Assembly: GCF_014692515.1 (NCBI RefSeq)
Contig: NZ_JACOIK010000016.1
Coordinates: forward strand, 1 to 64,000
Direction of reading: 5' to 3'
DNA length: 64,000 bases
DNA from: Sphingobacterium micropteri
GTDB lineage: Bacteria > Bacteroidota > Bacteroidia > Sphingobacteriales > Sphingobacteriaceae
A program made the position numbers and the translations under genes. The first letter of the stretch is position 1. Each line of letters opens with the position of its first letter. Under the pieces are notes generated by a model. That model saw only the letters and a list, made by a program, of their open reading frames with translations. It ran no database searches and was not told the DNA's origin. Positions 13,841 to 21,533 of this stretch are shown piece by piece.

Positions 13841-16800
13841 ATGGCAGGAATAGATGTAGACGGCGCGCCGTTAAAAATGCGTGCAGAAATAGATACTAAA
13901 GATTTCGAAAAGGAATTTAAAGCATCCTTAGAGCGGATAAGAAAAGAAAACGATAAGTTTTGGCGTGACGTTCAACAGGGCAAAGTAGGCAACGGAGTTA
14001 GCAAACAGTCGGGTACAAATTCCCGTGCTGCATTCGGTGCGACCAATGAACTGAAAGAGGCGCAACTAAGGCTAAAAGAAGCACAGATTGCCAGTATCGA
14101 AGCTATACGTAGAACTAGAGAGGAACGGGCGAAGGAGATTTCTAGTCTGAACGTATTAAAGCAAGCTGAACAAGAAGCTAAGAATATTCTTACTGAGAAG
14201 CGAGCAGCACTAGCCCAGTACAACCTAGAACAACGTAAATCTTCTGACGAGCAGAAAAAAGCAATCCAAGAAGAACGGAAGGCTGAAAAGGCGCTTCGAG
14301 ATACGGAAAAAGCCCGAAAGGACGCTGAACGTGAACTGGCTAAGCAAAATAGGGAGACGGAAAGAAGAAGAAAGCAGCTAGAGAAGGAAAGTAGCGAATA
14401 TTACAAACTAAATAGCGCATTAGGAAATGTAAGAAAGCGAGCTAAAGATGTTGGAGCAGAGATGTTCAAGTTGGAACTACAAGGAAGAAAGAATACCGCT
14501 GCTTACGAGGTACTTCGGAAAAAATCTGAGGCATTAACCAAACAAACAAATATTCTCGATACAGGAATAAAGAAAATAGATGCCTCTTTAGGGTTGCATC
14601 AGCGACATGTTGGGGATTATACCCGTGCAACGGAAATGATTATACCTGTTGTGGGCCGCGTAAATAGTCAATTGGCAGAGTTCGGCTTGACACTCGACGA
14701 CCTAGCTAAAAAGCCTGGGGCGATAAAAGAAATAGGTGCTGCATTCGTCGGGTTGGGAAGAAGTTTACTTGCATTCATTGCCACACCTGTTGGTGCTGCT
14801 CTAGCTGTATTAGGAACTATGTTCGCGCTGTTCCAACGAAACAAGCAAACCGTGATGGATTTTAACGCTCGTTTGCGAGATGTTTCTAAAACTACCGGAA
14901 TAGCCGGGCAGAATCTTCGTGATTTGGGCGGATCTGTAGTGGATCTATCGATGAAACTAAAAGTTGTTGATAGCAAAAAGCTGCTTGAACATGCTGCTAT
15001 AGCCGGGCAATTAGGCGAAAAAGGTCGCGAAAACATACTTGCGTATGCGGAAGCGATGGCCATGCTAGAAACTGCTTCCGATATCAGTGGTGAGCAAGGG
15101 GGGAAAGAAATAGCTAGATTACTCACCTTAGTCGATGGTGGAATCCATAATGTAAAGCTTTTCGGTGACGAAGTAGTTAACCTTGGTAACAATTTTGCCG
15201 CCTCTGAAAGCGAAATACTAAGTAATGCCGAAGCCATCGCGCAAAATACTGGACTATACCGTATAGGTCGGCAGGAGGTGTTGGCATACGCGACCGCGAC
15301 CAAATCTCTTGGAATTGAGGCCGAGGTAGTAGGTTCAACATTCCAAAAGACTTTAGGATCATTCGAAAAATCAATCCGTTCCGGTAAAGGTGTTGCAGAC
15401 ATACTGAAAGTTGTTGGCGGAAGTGCAGCTGACTTGGAGAGACGATTCCGAGAAGATGCAAGCGGAGTTTTCCAAGACTACATCAAGGGGCTAAACGCAA
15501 TACATAAAGCTGGCGGTTCTGTTCAAGCCCAAATGGAGCGAAATGGAATTACCGATATCAGACAGCGCCGTGTAATTGGTACCCTTGCTGCTGGATACGA
15601 TACTTTAGCAAGAGCAATGGACACCGTCCGAGATGCTTCTGGTGCGATGCAGGAAGAGTTTGAAAACGGTGCCGGAAAGTTAGTTAATCAAACCCGCAGG
15701 ATGGGTATAGCATGGGATAACTTCGTGCTTTCCATTGAGGATGGCGAGGGCGCTATTGGACGTTCCGTAGTGGCTATTGTTGGCTTCTTTGCTGATTTAC
15801 TCGACCAGATCAATAAAACATTCAATCCAACTTCTTTGGATGAGTTCCTTGCTAGGCTAGTGAGTTTTGATGCGGCTGATAGAATTAGAGAAATTAACAA
15901 ATCAATGACGGAGGCTGAAAAGGTTTCTAAAAAGGTTTCTGAGTTTGATTTTTCCAAGGCCTCGCAGAGAGAACTTAACGATATATTCATAGAAACAACT
16001 TCTGCTATTGAGTCAACCCAAAAAGCCTTCGATAAGTACAAAAAGGATGTTAATGCCGGCATACTAACCGAAGGCGGAAAAAACAACTTCAAAGACTTTG
16101 AGGAAACATTGAATTTTCTCCGTGTTAGACAGGCAAATATGTACCGTCTTGGAGCCAGAGCAAACGGGAATACCGCCACCCCAACCGGGAGCGAAACACA
16201 GAATGAGGTCGACGAGAAAGCAAAACGAGCCGCTGAACGCGCTGCTGAACAGGCTAGACAAGCCGTCGAACGTCAGCGCGCTCTACAGGGGCAAATTGAC
16301 CAGTTGAATGAACAGTCTTTGCGCGGGCAACTTAGCAGAGACGAGCAAGAAGTAGCGTCTATCCGTGACAAATACGCTAAGATTCGGGAAGAAGTTCGGA
16401 AGTTTTATGCTGATCCCAAGAACAAAGGATTGCGAGTGAATATGTCAGGAATATCGCAAGCGGAAAACTTTGAAATCAGCGAGGCAACCACGCGGCAAGA
16501 AACTGTTCGGTTAGTCGAGCAACTGAATAAGCAGAAAGCAATCTATGACGAGTATAACAATTATGTCGAGCAGAAGGGTTCCGATGCAGCAGACCGACTT
16601 TTTGGAAAACAAGCTGAGATAGCAAAGGGCTATCGTCAGAGCCTAGATGATGAATACATAAGCCTCTTAGGCAAACAAAAAAGCGCTTCTACTGGAGGTG
16701 CTGCATCAAGTAAGTTCACTCAAGCTGAAGAGGATCGTTTAAAGCAACTACAAGCAATGCGCGATGCAGAAGCTAAGGGAGATGAGGTAAAGACAAGAAA

Positions 16801-18427
16801 ACGAATTGATGAAGCGATTCAATTAGCACAAACATTTAACGACAAGCGACTGGAGATTGAGAGGAAATACCTAGAAGCAAGGAAGGCTCTCGGGAAAAAT
16901 ATAACCCCGGAACAAGAGCAGGAACTTCAAAAAGGAAAAAACAAAGAGCTGTCTCAGCTTGCCTCTGAAGAACTTTCACAGTCCGATGCTTGGCAAAAAC
17001 TGTTTTCCGATCTTGACGCATTGACGGTTTCGCAGATAGATACATTAGTAAATGAAATTGAAGCAAAATTTGATAAATTATCTGGAACCTTTGACCCTAT
17101 TGACCTAGCGGCCGTTCGCAAACGACTGAATGAAGCTAGGGATCTGATCATTGCCGACAATCCATTCAAACGAGTAAGTGTAGCTATAAATGAAATATTT
17201 AAGTCCTCATCTAAAGAAAGCAAAGCGACTGCAGAAGATATAAAAAGGCAATGGAACAATCTTGCTAAAGCTACTGAGGGAAGCTTTGAGTTTGTTGCAA
17301 ACGCAGTTAATTCCGCTGCGTTCCTAAAAGATGCTATTGGTGAAGTTGGACAAACAGCGTTGATGTCCATGATGTCGGTAGCAACCACCGCAATAGCAGT
17401 ATCTGCAGCGATCAAAACCGCAGAAAAAGCATCTGTAATACTAGCGATAATACAAGCAGCACTAGTGGTTGTAAATGCAATAGCGGGTTTATTTAAGTCT
17501 ATATTCAATAAGAGAGACAAAGAGCTTGAAAAATCGATCGAGAGTAAAAAAGAGGCGGTAGAAGCATTGGACAGGGCTTTTCAACAACTGGAAAGGTCAA
17601 TGAACCGCGCCGCCGGATCCGATTATTACAAAACCGGTGAGGAACAGATAAAAAACCTTAAAGAACAGCGCAAGCTAATGGAGCAAATGAAGCTGGACGA
17701 AGAGGATAAGAAGAAAACCGACAAAGCAAAGGTACAGGAGTATAACGACAGCCTTCAAAGCATTGATAATAAAATAGAAGATATCGGTCAAACTTTGACT
17801 GACACTTTATTACAATCCACGTTTAAAGATCTTGCGGACGATCTAGCCGATGCACTTATTTCCGCTATGGAGGAAGGTGAGAAAGCGATAGATAAACTAA
17901 ATGAGGCCTATGACGATTTCATAAAAGATGCTATCACAAATAGCGCAAAGATGTCTATTCTTCAGCCTGTAATAAAAGAAATGATGGATGAAGCAGCGGC
18001 TTATGCGAAGAAAAACAACTATTCTCTTGAAGGTTTTGATTTTAACGCATGGAGGGGTGCTATTGAAGGGGCTGGCGGTCAGTTTATAGATAATGTGCAA
18101 ACTATGTTCGAAGGGCTAGGGCTAGACATGTCCGAAGCAACATCATCGCTTAAGTCAGAGGGAATTTCTAGAGCTACAGAAGATCAGTTTTCAGAGTATT
18201 TAGGCATCAATAGAGCTATCTACGACATCAACAAACAGCATCTTGTCGCCATACAGGCACAGACTGGAATCCAAAATAGCTTATTGGCGGTTGCGAACGA
18301 TAGGCTTGTGGCACTTAACGCAATAGAAGTTAATACAGCGAACACGGTTGCTAGGCTAGATACTGCCTTAACATATTTAAAACATCTACAAAGTATTGAT
18401 TCAAATTTAGGAGGACGATATAACTAA
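13841..18427 (+). CDS. phage tail tape-measure protein, 1528 residues
   Basis: The tape measure fixes the tail length of long-tailed phages and helps DNA cross the host envelope. Visible parts are an N-terminal charged coiled coil (about 40-270), a hydrophobic segment (about 307-330) and a TP901-type core (about 340-650, with DLSMKLKVVDSKKLLEHAAI and ASESEILSNAEAIAQNTGL). Further coiled coil rich in Arg/Glu/Gln (about 785-1090) and a second hydrophobic block (about 1173-1222) follow. By the usual 0.15 nm per residue this would suit a tail near 230 nm if the whole protein measures length. It is intact and is the largest gene of the window, yet no tail tube, baseplate or head gene accompanies it. 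Confidence 0.9.
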   Translation: MAGIDVDGAPLKMRAEIDTKDFEKEFKASLERIRKENDKFWRDVQQGKVGNGVSKQSGTNSRAAFGATNELKEAQLRLKEAQIASIEAIRRTREERAKEISSLNVLKQAEQEAKNILTEKRAALAQYNLEQRKSSDEQKKAIQEERKAEKALRDTEKARKDAERELAKQNRETERRRKQLEKESSEYYKLNSALGNVRKRAKDVGAEMFKLELQGRKNTAAYEVLRKKSEALTKQTNILDTGIKKIDASLGLHQRHVGDYTRATEMIIPVVGRVNSQLAEFGLTLDDLAKKPGAIKEIGAAFVGLGRSLLAFIATPVGAALAVLGTMFALFQRNKQTVMDFNARLRDVSKTTGIAGQNLRDLGGSVVDLSMKLKVVDSKKLLEHAAIAGQLGEKGRENILAYAEAMAMLETASDISGEQGGKEIARLLTLVDGGIHNVKLFGDEVVNLGNNFAASESEILSNAEAIAQNTGLYRIGRQEVLAYATATKSLGIEAEVVGSTFQKTLGSFEKSIRSGKGVADILKVVGGSAADLERRFREDASGVFQDYIKGLNAIHKAGGSVQAQMERNGITDIRQRRVIGTLAAGYDTLARAMDTVRDASGAMQEEFENGAGKLVNQTRRMGIAWDNFVLSIEDGEGAIGRSVVAIVGFFADLLDQINKTFNPTSLDEFLARLVSFDAADRIREINKSMTEAEKVSKKVSEFDFSKASQRELNDIFIETTSAIESTQKAFDKYKKDVNAGILTEGGKNNFKDFEETLNFLRVRQANMYRLGARANGNTATPTGSETQNEVDEKAKRAAERAAEQARQAVERQRALQGQIDQLNEQSLRGQLSRDEQEVASIRDKYAKIREEVRKFYADPKNKGLRVNMSGISQAENFEISEATTRQETVRLVEQLNKQKAIYDEYNNYVEQKGSDAADRLFGKQAEIAKGYRQSLDDEYISLLGKQKSASTGGAASSKFTQAEEDRLKQLQAMRDAEAKGDEVKTRKRIDEAIQLAQTFNDKRLEIERKYLEARKALGKNITPEQEQELQKGKNKELSQLASEELSQSDAWQKLFSDLDALTVSQIDTLVNEIEAKFDKLSGTFDPIDLAAVRKRLNEARDLIIADNPFKRVSVAINEIFKSSSKESKATAEDIKRQWNNLAKATEGSFEFVANAVNSAAFLKDAIGEVGQTALMSMMSVATTAIAVSAAIKTAEKASVILAIIQAALVVVNAIAGLFKSIFNKRDKELEKSIESKKEAVEALDRAFQQLERSMNRAAGSDYYKTGEEQIKNLKEQRKLMEQMKLDEEDKKKTDKAKVQEYNDSLQSIDNKIEDIGQTLTDTLLQSTFKDLADDLADALISAMEEGEKAIDKLNEAYDDFIKDAITNSAKMSILQPVIKEMMDEAAAYAKKNNYSLEGFDFNAWRGAIEGAGGQFIDNVQTMFEGLGLDMSEATSSLKSEGISRATEDQFSEYLGINRAIYDINKQHLVAIQAQTGIQNSLLAVANDRLVALNAIEVNTANTVARLDTALTYLKHLQSIDSNLGGRYN

Positions 18428-18431
18428 GAAT

Positions 18432-18878
18432 ATGAAAAATACTGACCTACAAAAATACATAATGTCACATGTAACACGTGATGGAGCATGCGGATACGGA
18501 TTGGAAGAAACAAAAAACGCAAATAATGCTCAAGACTTTATCAATTTGTTGAAAACACCAAAAGGTGTTGAGCACTGTATGAAGTTTCGTTTTCCGGAAA
18601 AATCAATATTGGAAGAATACAGAAACGATCTTGAAGCAAATGGTGTATTCGTCTCGGGAAGTCATGGAGTTGAAAACCCTCGGCTTGTAATTGCATTTGG
18701 AGGGCATGTAAAAATTATGGTTGATGGATTCAATGTTTGTGAAATTTACGCTACAAATGATGCGATTATTGAAGTAACCGCTAAAGACAATGCGTTTGTT
18801 TCTATTGAACTACATCACGACGCTAAACTGCAAAAAGAAACACACCAACATTCCAAGGTAAAAGACTTTAGAAAATGA
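18432..18878 (+). CDS. unknown beta-rich protein, 148 residues
   Basis: The N-terminal half is helical (YIMSHVTRDGACGYGLEETK, with NAQDFINLLKTPKGVEHCMK). The C-terminal half is a run of short beta strands with regular spacing (RLVIAFGGHVKIMVDGFNVC, then IYATNDAIIEVTAKDNAFVS), suggestive of a beta-helix or bactofilin-like stack. It starts four bases after the tape-measure stop, so it belongs to the same operon. I do not recognise a family. A structural role near the tail tip is possible from position, but there is no sequence proof. Confidence 0.6.
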   Translation: MKNTDLQKYIMSHVTRDGACGYGLEETKNANNAQDFINLLKTPKGVEHCMKFRFPEKSILEEYRNDLEANGVFVSGSHGVENPRLVIAFGGHVKIMVDGFNVCEIYATNDAIIEVTAKDNAFVSIELHHDAKLQKETHQHSKVKDFRK

Positions 18879-18913
18879 CAAGAATCACGGGCATACAAAG
18901 AGTTGCTGATTGA

Positions 18914-18939
18914 TATCCTACCCTCAAAAGCATAGGATA
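18914..18939. other. intergenic hairpin in the tail operon
   Basis: TATCCTA (18914-18920) pairs with TAGGATA (18933-18939) around a 12-base loop, in the 100-base gap between the 148- and 114-residue genes. It lacks a T-run and may modulate mRNA stability or expression of the downstream genes. Confidence 0.45.
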
Positions 18940-18978
18940 AAACACGAAATATTTTGTAAATAACAAAGAAATACAAAA

Positions 18979-19323
18979 ATGGGACTGAAAAAAGGGCAAA
19001 CTAACAATCCTGGAGGCCGCCCAAAGGGGGCTAAAAACAAGGTAACTAGAGAAGTTAAAGAAGTGATAAAGAGTATCACTAGTGAATATTTTAATAACGG
19101 ATCTTTCGACAAGGATTTTAAACGCCTTGATCCTAAAGACCGAGTTCAAGTCATAGAGAGGCTTTTAAAGTACCACATACCTACGTTGTCGTCGGTAGAT
19201 GCAAAAGTTTACAGCAATCAAGAATTGGAGGAAAAGGTGGGACAAATGACTAACGAACAGTTTCTCAATTTGGTCGACGAAGTAATGAATTTAAACGAGG
19301 AAGATCAAGATGAAACTAAGTGA
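18979..19323 (+). CDS. DUF5681-like phage protein, 114 residues
   Basis: The N terminus reads GLKKGQTNNPGGRPKGAKNK, the signature of DUF5681-type proteins found in phages and mobile elements, often beside or at the front of small-terminase-like proteins. The rest is a helical domain (VTREVKEVIKSITSEYFNN, then DRVQVIERLLKYHIPTLSSV). It could be a DNA-binding packaging accessory; no terminase large subunit is present in the element. Its stop overlaps the next small gene by 14 bases. Family call is moderate, role is inferred. Confidence 0.7.
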   Translation: MGLKKGQTNNPGGRPKGAKNKVTREVKEVIKSITSEYFNNGSFDKDFKRLDPKDRVQVIERLLKYHIPTLSSVDAKVYSNQELEEKVGQMTNEQFLNLVDEVMNLNEEDQDETK

Positions 19324-19495
19324 GAATTTTGCACAATTACCTTTTGAAGAGCAAAAAAGAGAGATGAGGATAAAGATAGTCCAAGCATTAAAAGATGGCG
19401 AAAATATTGAAATGGATATGTTTCTATACGAAAATCATACGGAGAAAGGTATACCTATTGAAGCATGGTTACAGGCAAATGATGAAGAGGAATAA
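19310..19495 (+). CDS. small acidic protein, 61 residues
   Basis: The product (MKLSENFAQLPFEEQKREMR...) is helical and acidic, ends in NDEEE and has no recognised family. Its start lies inside the end of the DUF5681-like gene (14-base overlap), so translation is coupled. It is the last gene before the first palindrome cluster at 19501-19614. Its small size and position beside a packaging-type protein would suit an accessory partner, but nothing in the sequence proves it. Confidence 0.5.
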   Translation: MKLSENFAQLPFEEQKREMRIKIVQALKDGENIEMDMFLYENHTEKGIPIEAWLQANDEEE

Positions 19496-19500
19496 ATGTA

Positions 19501-19614
19501 AAGAACGGAATTCCGTTCTTTAAAATCTACATAGGGGGAATTCCCCCTATTTAAAAACAAGGGGATATTTTACATCCGGGAAATTCCCATCTGTAAAATC
19601 CGTGAAATTTACGG
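19501..19614. repeat. palindrome cluster 1 (four AATT-centred inverted repeats)
   Basis: Two perfect 20-bp palindromes come first: AAGAACGGAATTCCGTTCTT (19501-19520) and ATAGGGGGAATTCCCCCTAT (19531-19550). Then follows a 33-base interrupted palindrome (19567-19599) with outer arms ATTTTACA/TGTAAAAT and inner GGGAAATTCCC, and CCGTGAAATTTACGG (19600-19614). All are centred on AATT or AAATT while their arms differ, so pairing and not sequence is conserved. As RNA each would make a hairpin with a small A/U loop. They fill the gap before the long chaperone-like gene. Confidence 0.85.
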
Positions 19615-19633
19615 TATTAGAAAAACCACTAAA

Positions 19634-20329
19634 ATGACAAAAGAAAGCATATCAAAGGCTGAAATATTCAGTGCATTCAGTGATCGGGGGCAAGAATTGA
19701 GAATAAAAATATCTCCAAGTAACGTATTGCATAAGATCCGCCAAAAATTGGGTATAGATCCGGATGAGCACATCTTGCATGTGAAGCCGTTGCGGTTAGG
19801 TACGATGGGTATTTGCTCATCCTTTATAAATGATGAGATTTTCGCGCCTTACTTACGTATGAATGTGGTTAAAGCACATGCAGTTTTTGCAAGCAAACAG
19901 TTAGATGATCTGTTTATGGCTCTTGTTTCTATTCTATGGAATAGAGAGGAAATGCCGCCCAGCTGGCTTGTTGATTTTGTGAAGGGGCTAAATCAACACG
20001 ATATAAACCAGATAGTTGACATGGTAAGAAAATCTTATCGGTTGGAAGAGCTTTCGAAGTACTTCCATCTGAATAAACAGGATAGCGGCAATGAAGATAA
20101 AAATAAACGCAAACCCGGTACCTACAAGGTAAACCACTGGTCTTTTGCGGGGAACATAGTTAAATACTGGAAGCTCTCTTATGATGAGGTATATTGGAAA
20201 ATATCATATCAAAATTTACTTATGCTAAATGCTAGCATACCTCAATATGACGACCAAGGCAACAAAAAGGAAGCACCGACACAGATAACCGGAAAAGATT
20301 TGTCTTCGCGGTTTAAAAAGAAGAACTGA
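19634..20329 (+). CDS. long tail-assembly-chaperone-like protein (GT-like)
   Basis: The first ~140 of 231 residues are homologous to the 156-residue protein at 12935 (LHKIRQKLGIDPDEHILHV, FASKQLDDLFMALVSILWN, MPPSWLVDFVKGLNQHD). A C-terminal extension follows, with HWSFAGNIVKYWKLSYDEVY and WKISYQNLLMLNASIP. That extension resembles the short C-terminal domain of other tail-assembly chaperones (hydrophobic-W-x-L-x-x-x-E pattern). The layout, one short and one extended version of the same domain, mirrors lambda gpG and gpGT, but here as two separate genes 6.2 kb apart. It is bracketed by palindrome clusters. Function is inference. Confidence 0.6.
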   Translation: MTKESISKAEIFSAFSDRGQELRIKISPSNVLHKIRQKLGIDPDEHILHVKPLRLGTMGICSSFINDEIFAPYLRMNVVKAHAVFASKQLDDLFMALVSILWNREEMPPSWLVDFVKGLNQHDINQIVDMVRKSYRLEELSKYFHLNKQDSGNEDKNKRKPGTYKVNHWSFAGNIVKYWKLSYDEVYWKISYQNLLMLNASIPQYDDQGNKKEAPTQITGKDLSSRFKKKN

Positions 20330-20337
20330 TAACGATC

Positions 20338-20510
20338 ATACCCGGAATTCCGGGTATTTAATTCTTCCGAAAAGACGGATAAACTACATTCCTCAAATTT
20401 GAGGAGCCAAACATAAGAACGAAATTCCGTTCTTTTACATACACAAAATTTTGCGTATGTAAAAACAAGGTGTAAAAACGGCGGTACATGGGCGAACCCT
20501 CATCACCGCC
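20338..20510. repeat. palindrome cluster 2 (AATT-centred inverted repeats and a nested hairpin)
   Basis: Elements in order: ATACCCGGAATTCCGGGTAT (20338-20357, perfect), TCCTCAAATTTGAGGA (20390-20405, perfect) and AAGAACGAAATTCCGTTCTT (20415-20434). The last is a one-mismatch relative of the first palindrome of cluster 1. A 30-base palindrome with one mismatched pair (20434-20463, arms TTTACATAC/GTATGTAAA around CAAAATTTTG) and a nested hairpin GGCGGT/ACCGCC (20480-20510) follow. The cluster lies directly after the long chaperone-like gene and before the convergent minus-strand gene. Confidence 0.85.
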
Positions 20511-20517
20511 ACTACAA

Positions 20518-21021
20518 TTAATTAAATTCTTTAATAAACTCCGATGAAATCTGCGAAAATATCTTGTAGTTCTCTGATTTGGATTTGTCTAATAGCTCAT
20601 TGTAGTCATTCACAGAGATATTTTTAAACAGTAACTGACCTAAAGCATTATGAACGATATTAATATTATCCTTTATTAACTTAAACTTTTCTAATTCTTT
20701 GTTTGAGTGGTATAAAATAAGTTCATTATGGGCATTGAAATAATTATCCTTATAAGGAGAAACCATACTATCCAACTCGATGGCATTTATTTCTCCATTA
20801 GAAACTCTGTAATATGGAACATCAGTAAAGAACCTTTCATATTTATGATAGGTATCAATTAGGTTTTTTAAAGAAGCTAGTTTATTAGAATAGAAAAAAT
20901 TATATTTTAGTTCCTTTTTACGCAAATAGGTTTCGCTCAAGGTTTTTATAATCCATCCTAGAACGCCAAGTAATAAAAGGATCTGAGACCAGTAATTAAT
21001 GATAATTTCACTGTAAGGCAT
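20518..21021 (-). CDS. single-span membrane protein of unknown function
   Basis: This 167-residue protein has one N-terminal membrane segment (about residues 9-27, YWSQILLLLGVLGWIIKTL) followed by a charged helical cytoplasmic region of about 135 residues. It is the last gene of the element, 270 bases inside the right att site and transcribed against the tail operon. Single-span proteins of this type at the edge of integrated phages are often cargo such as superinfection exclusion proteins, but no motif proves that here. The family is unknown. Confidence 0.6.
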   Translation of the reverse strand: MPYSEIIINYWSQILLLLGVLGWIIKTLSETYLRKKELKYNFFYSNKLASLKNLIDTYHKYERFFTDVPYYRVSNGEINAIELDSMVSPYKDNYFNAHNELILYHSNKELEKFKLIKDNINIVHNALGQLLFKNISVNDYNELLDKSKSENYKIFSQISSEFIKEFN

Positions 21022-21086
21022 GTCAAACGAAATTGAATTAGATAAATTAGTAGCACTATTTAAACTGTAAACAAATTTATAATAAA

Positions 21087-21112
21087 AAAGCCCGATCCAA
21101 AAATCGAGCTTT
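21087..21112 (-). terminator. hairpin terminator inside the right end
   Basis: AAAGCCCGAT and ATCGAGCTTT form a stem with one internal mismatch pair and an A-rich loop. On the minus strand the stem is followed by six T residues, so it would stop transcription coming from the tRNA-Ser side. It lies upstream of the minus-strand membrane protein gene. Confidence 0.5.
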
Positions 21113-21245
21113 ATGCGTTTAAATTCCAGATGGAATTAATTTGTACCAAAGGTAATTATTATTTTTCTTTTGTCAATAGCATTTTGCTGCCACGGTTTCT
21201 TAAAACGTTCGTAATTGTCCCCCTTTTAGTCACCCTAGAAAAAAT

Positions 21246-21285
21246 AAAAAAGCTAAATCGTTAATAATAACAAAATTAGCTTTTT
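21246..21285 (-). terminator. element-supplied terminator downstream of tRNA-Ser
   Basis: AAAAAGCTAA (21246-21255) and TTAGCTTTTT (21276-21285) form a perfect ten-base-pair stem. It sits six bases beyond the tRNA 3' end, inside the element. It would replace the native terminator, which integration moved to 2061-2080. Confidence 0.7.
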
Positions 21286-21290
21286 AAGTT

Positions 21291-21313
21291 GCGGAGAGTG
21301 AGGGATTCGAACC
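21291..21313 (-). repeat. right attachment-site copy within tRNA-Ser
   Basis: These 23 bases of the intact tRNA-Ser 3' end match 2091-2113 in the first 15 bases exactly and overall with two mismatches. Since the rest of the tRNA continues to the right only here, the crossover lies in this segment. Confidence 0.88.
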
Positions 21314-21376
21314 CCCGAACCTGTGACAGTTAACGGTTTTCAAGACCGCCGCATTCGACCACTCTGCCAACTCTCC
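21292..21376 (-). tRNA. tRNA-Ser(TGA)
   Basis: The gene reads from 21376 to 21292 on the minus strand, 85 bases. The acceptor stem is GGAGAGT pairing with ACTCTCC, the discriminator base is G, and the anticodon loop TTGAAAA gives anticodon TGA. A long variable arm typical of tRNA-Ser and the T-arm GGGGGTTCGAATCCC-type sequence are visible. CCA is not encoded. Its 3' end serves as the attachment site of the element to its left and is still intact after integration. Confidence 0.96.
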
Positions 21377-21533
21377 GCGACAAAAGTAGAAATTCCAAGC
21401 CGCTTCGCGAAACTTATTTTAACCTTCGTATATTACTCCTTGAAAATGAGGTGGATTATTTTTTTTGGCATATCTCTACAGGGATATTTCCGTTTGCCAA
21501 TAAAAAATAAATCTACTATTTTCACTGCGAAAT

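Larger units (their letters stand above)
2091..21305. mobile_element. tRNA-Ser-integrated prophage-like element or phage satellite, about 19.2 kb
   Basis: The borders are direct repeats of the tRNA-Ser 3' end (2091-2105 and 21291-21305), with a tyrosine integrase gene immediately inside the left one. Content in order: integrase, small coiled-coil protein, HEPN-like pair, 82-residue protein, minus-strand regulatory block, a secreted-type protein, then a plus-strand operon from 8247 with HTH proteins, a DUF4373-like protein and DnaB helicase. That operon continues into tail-assembly genes including a 1528-residue tape measure. No terminase large subunit, portal, capsid, tail tube, receptor-binding or lysis gene is recognisable. 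Genes are intact and often overlap, which argues against a decaying prophage. Border assignment is strong; satellite identity is inference. Confidence 0.85.

Noticed and set aside
14668..15402. Long minus-strand open frame inside the tape-measure gene
   Set aside because: It is the antisense shadow of a codon-biased gene with clear family features on the plus strand.
19501..20510. CRISPR array or REP elements
   Set aside because: The palindromes are not equal repeats with unique spacers, and their arms differ from copy to copy, so neither CRISPR nor REP fits.
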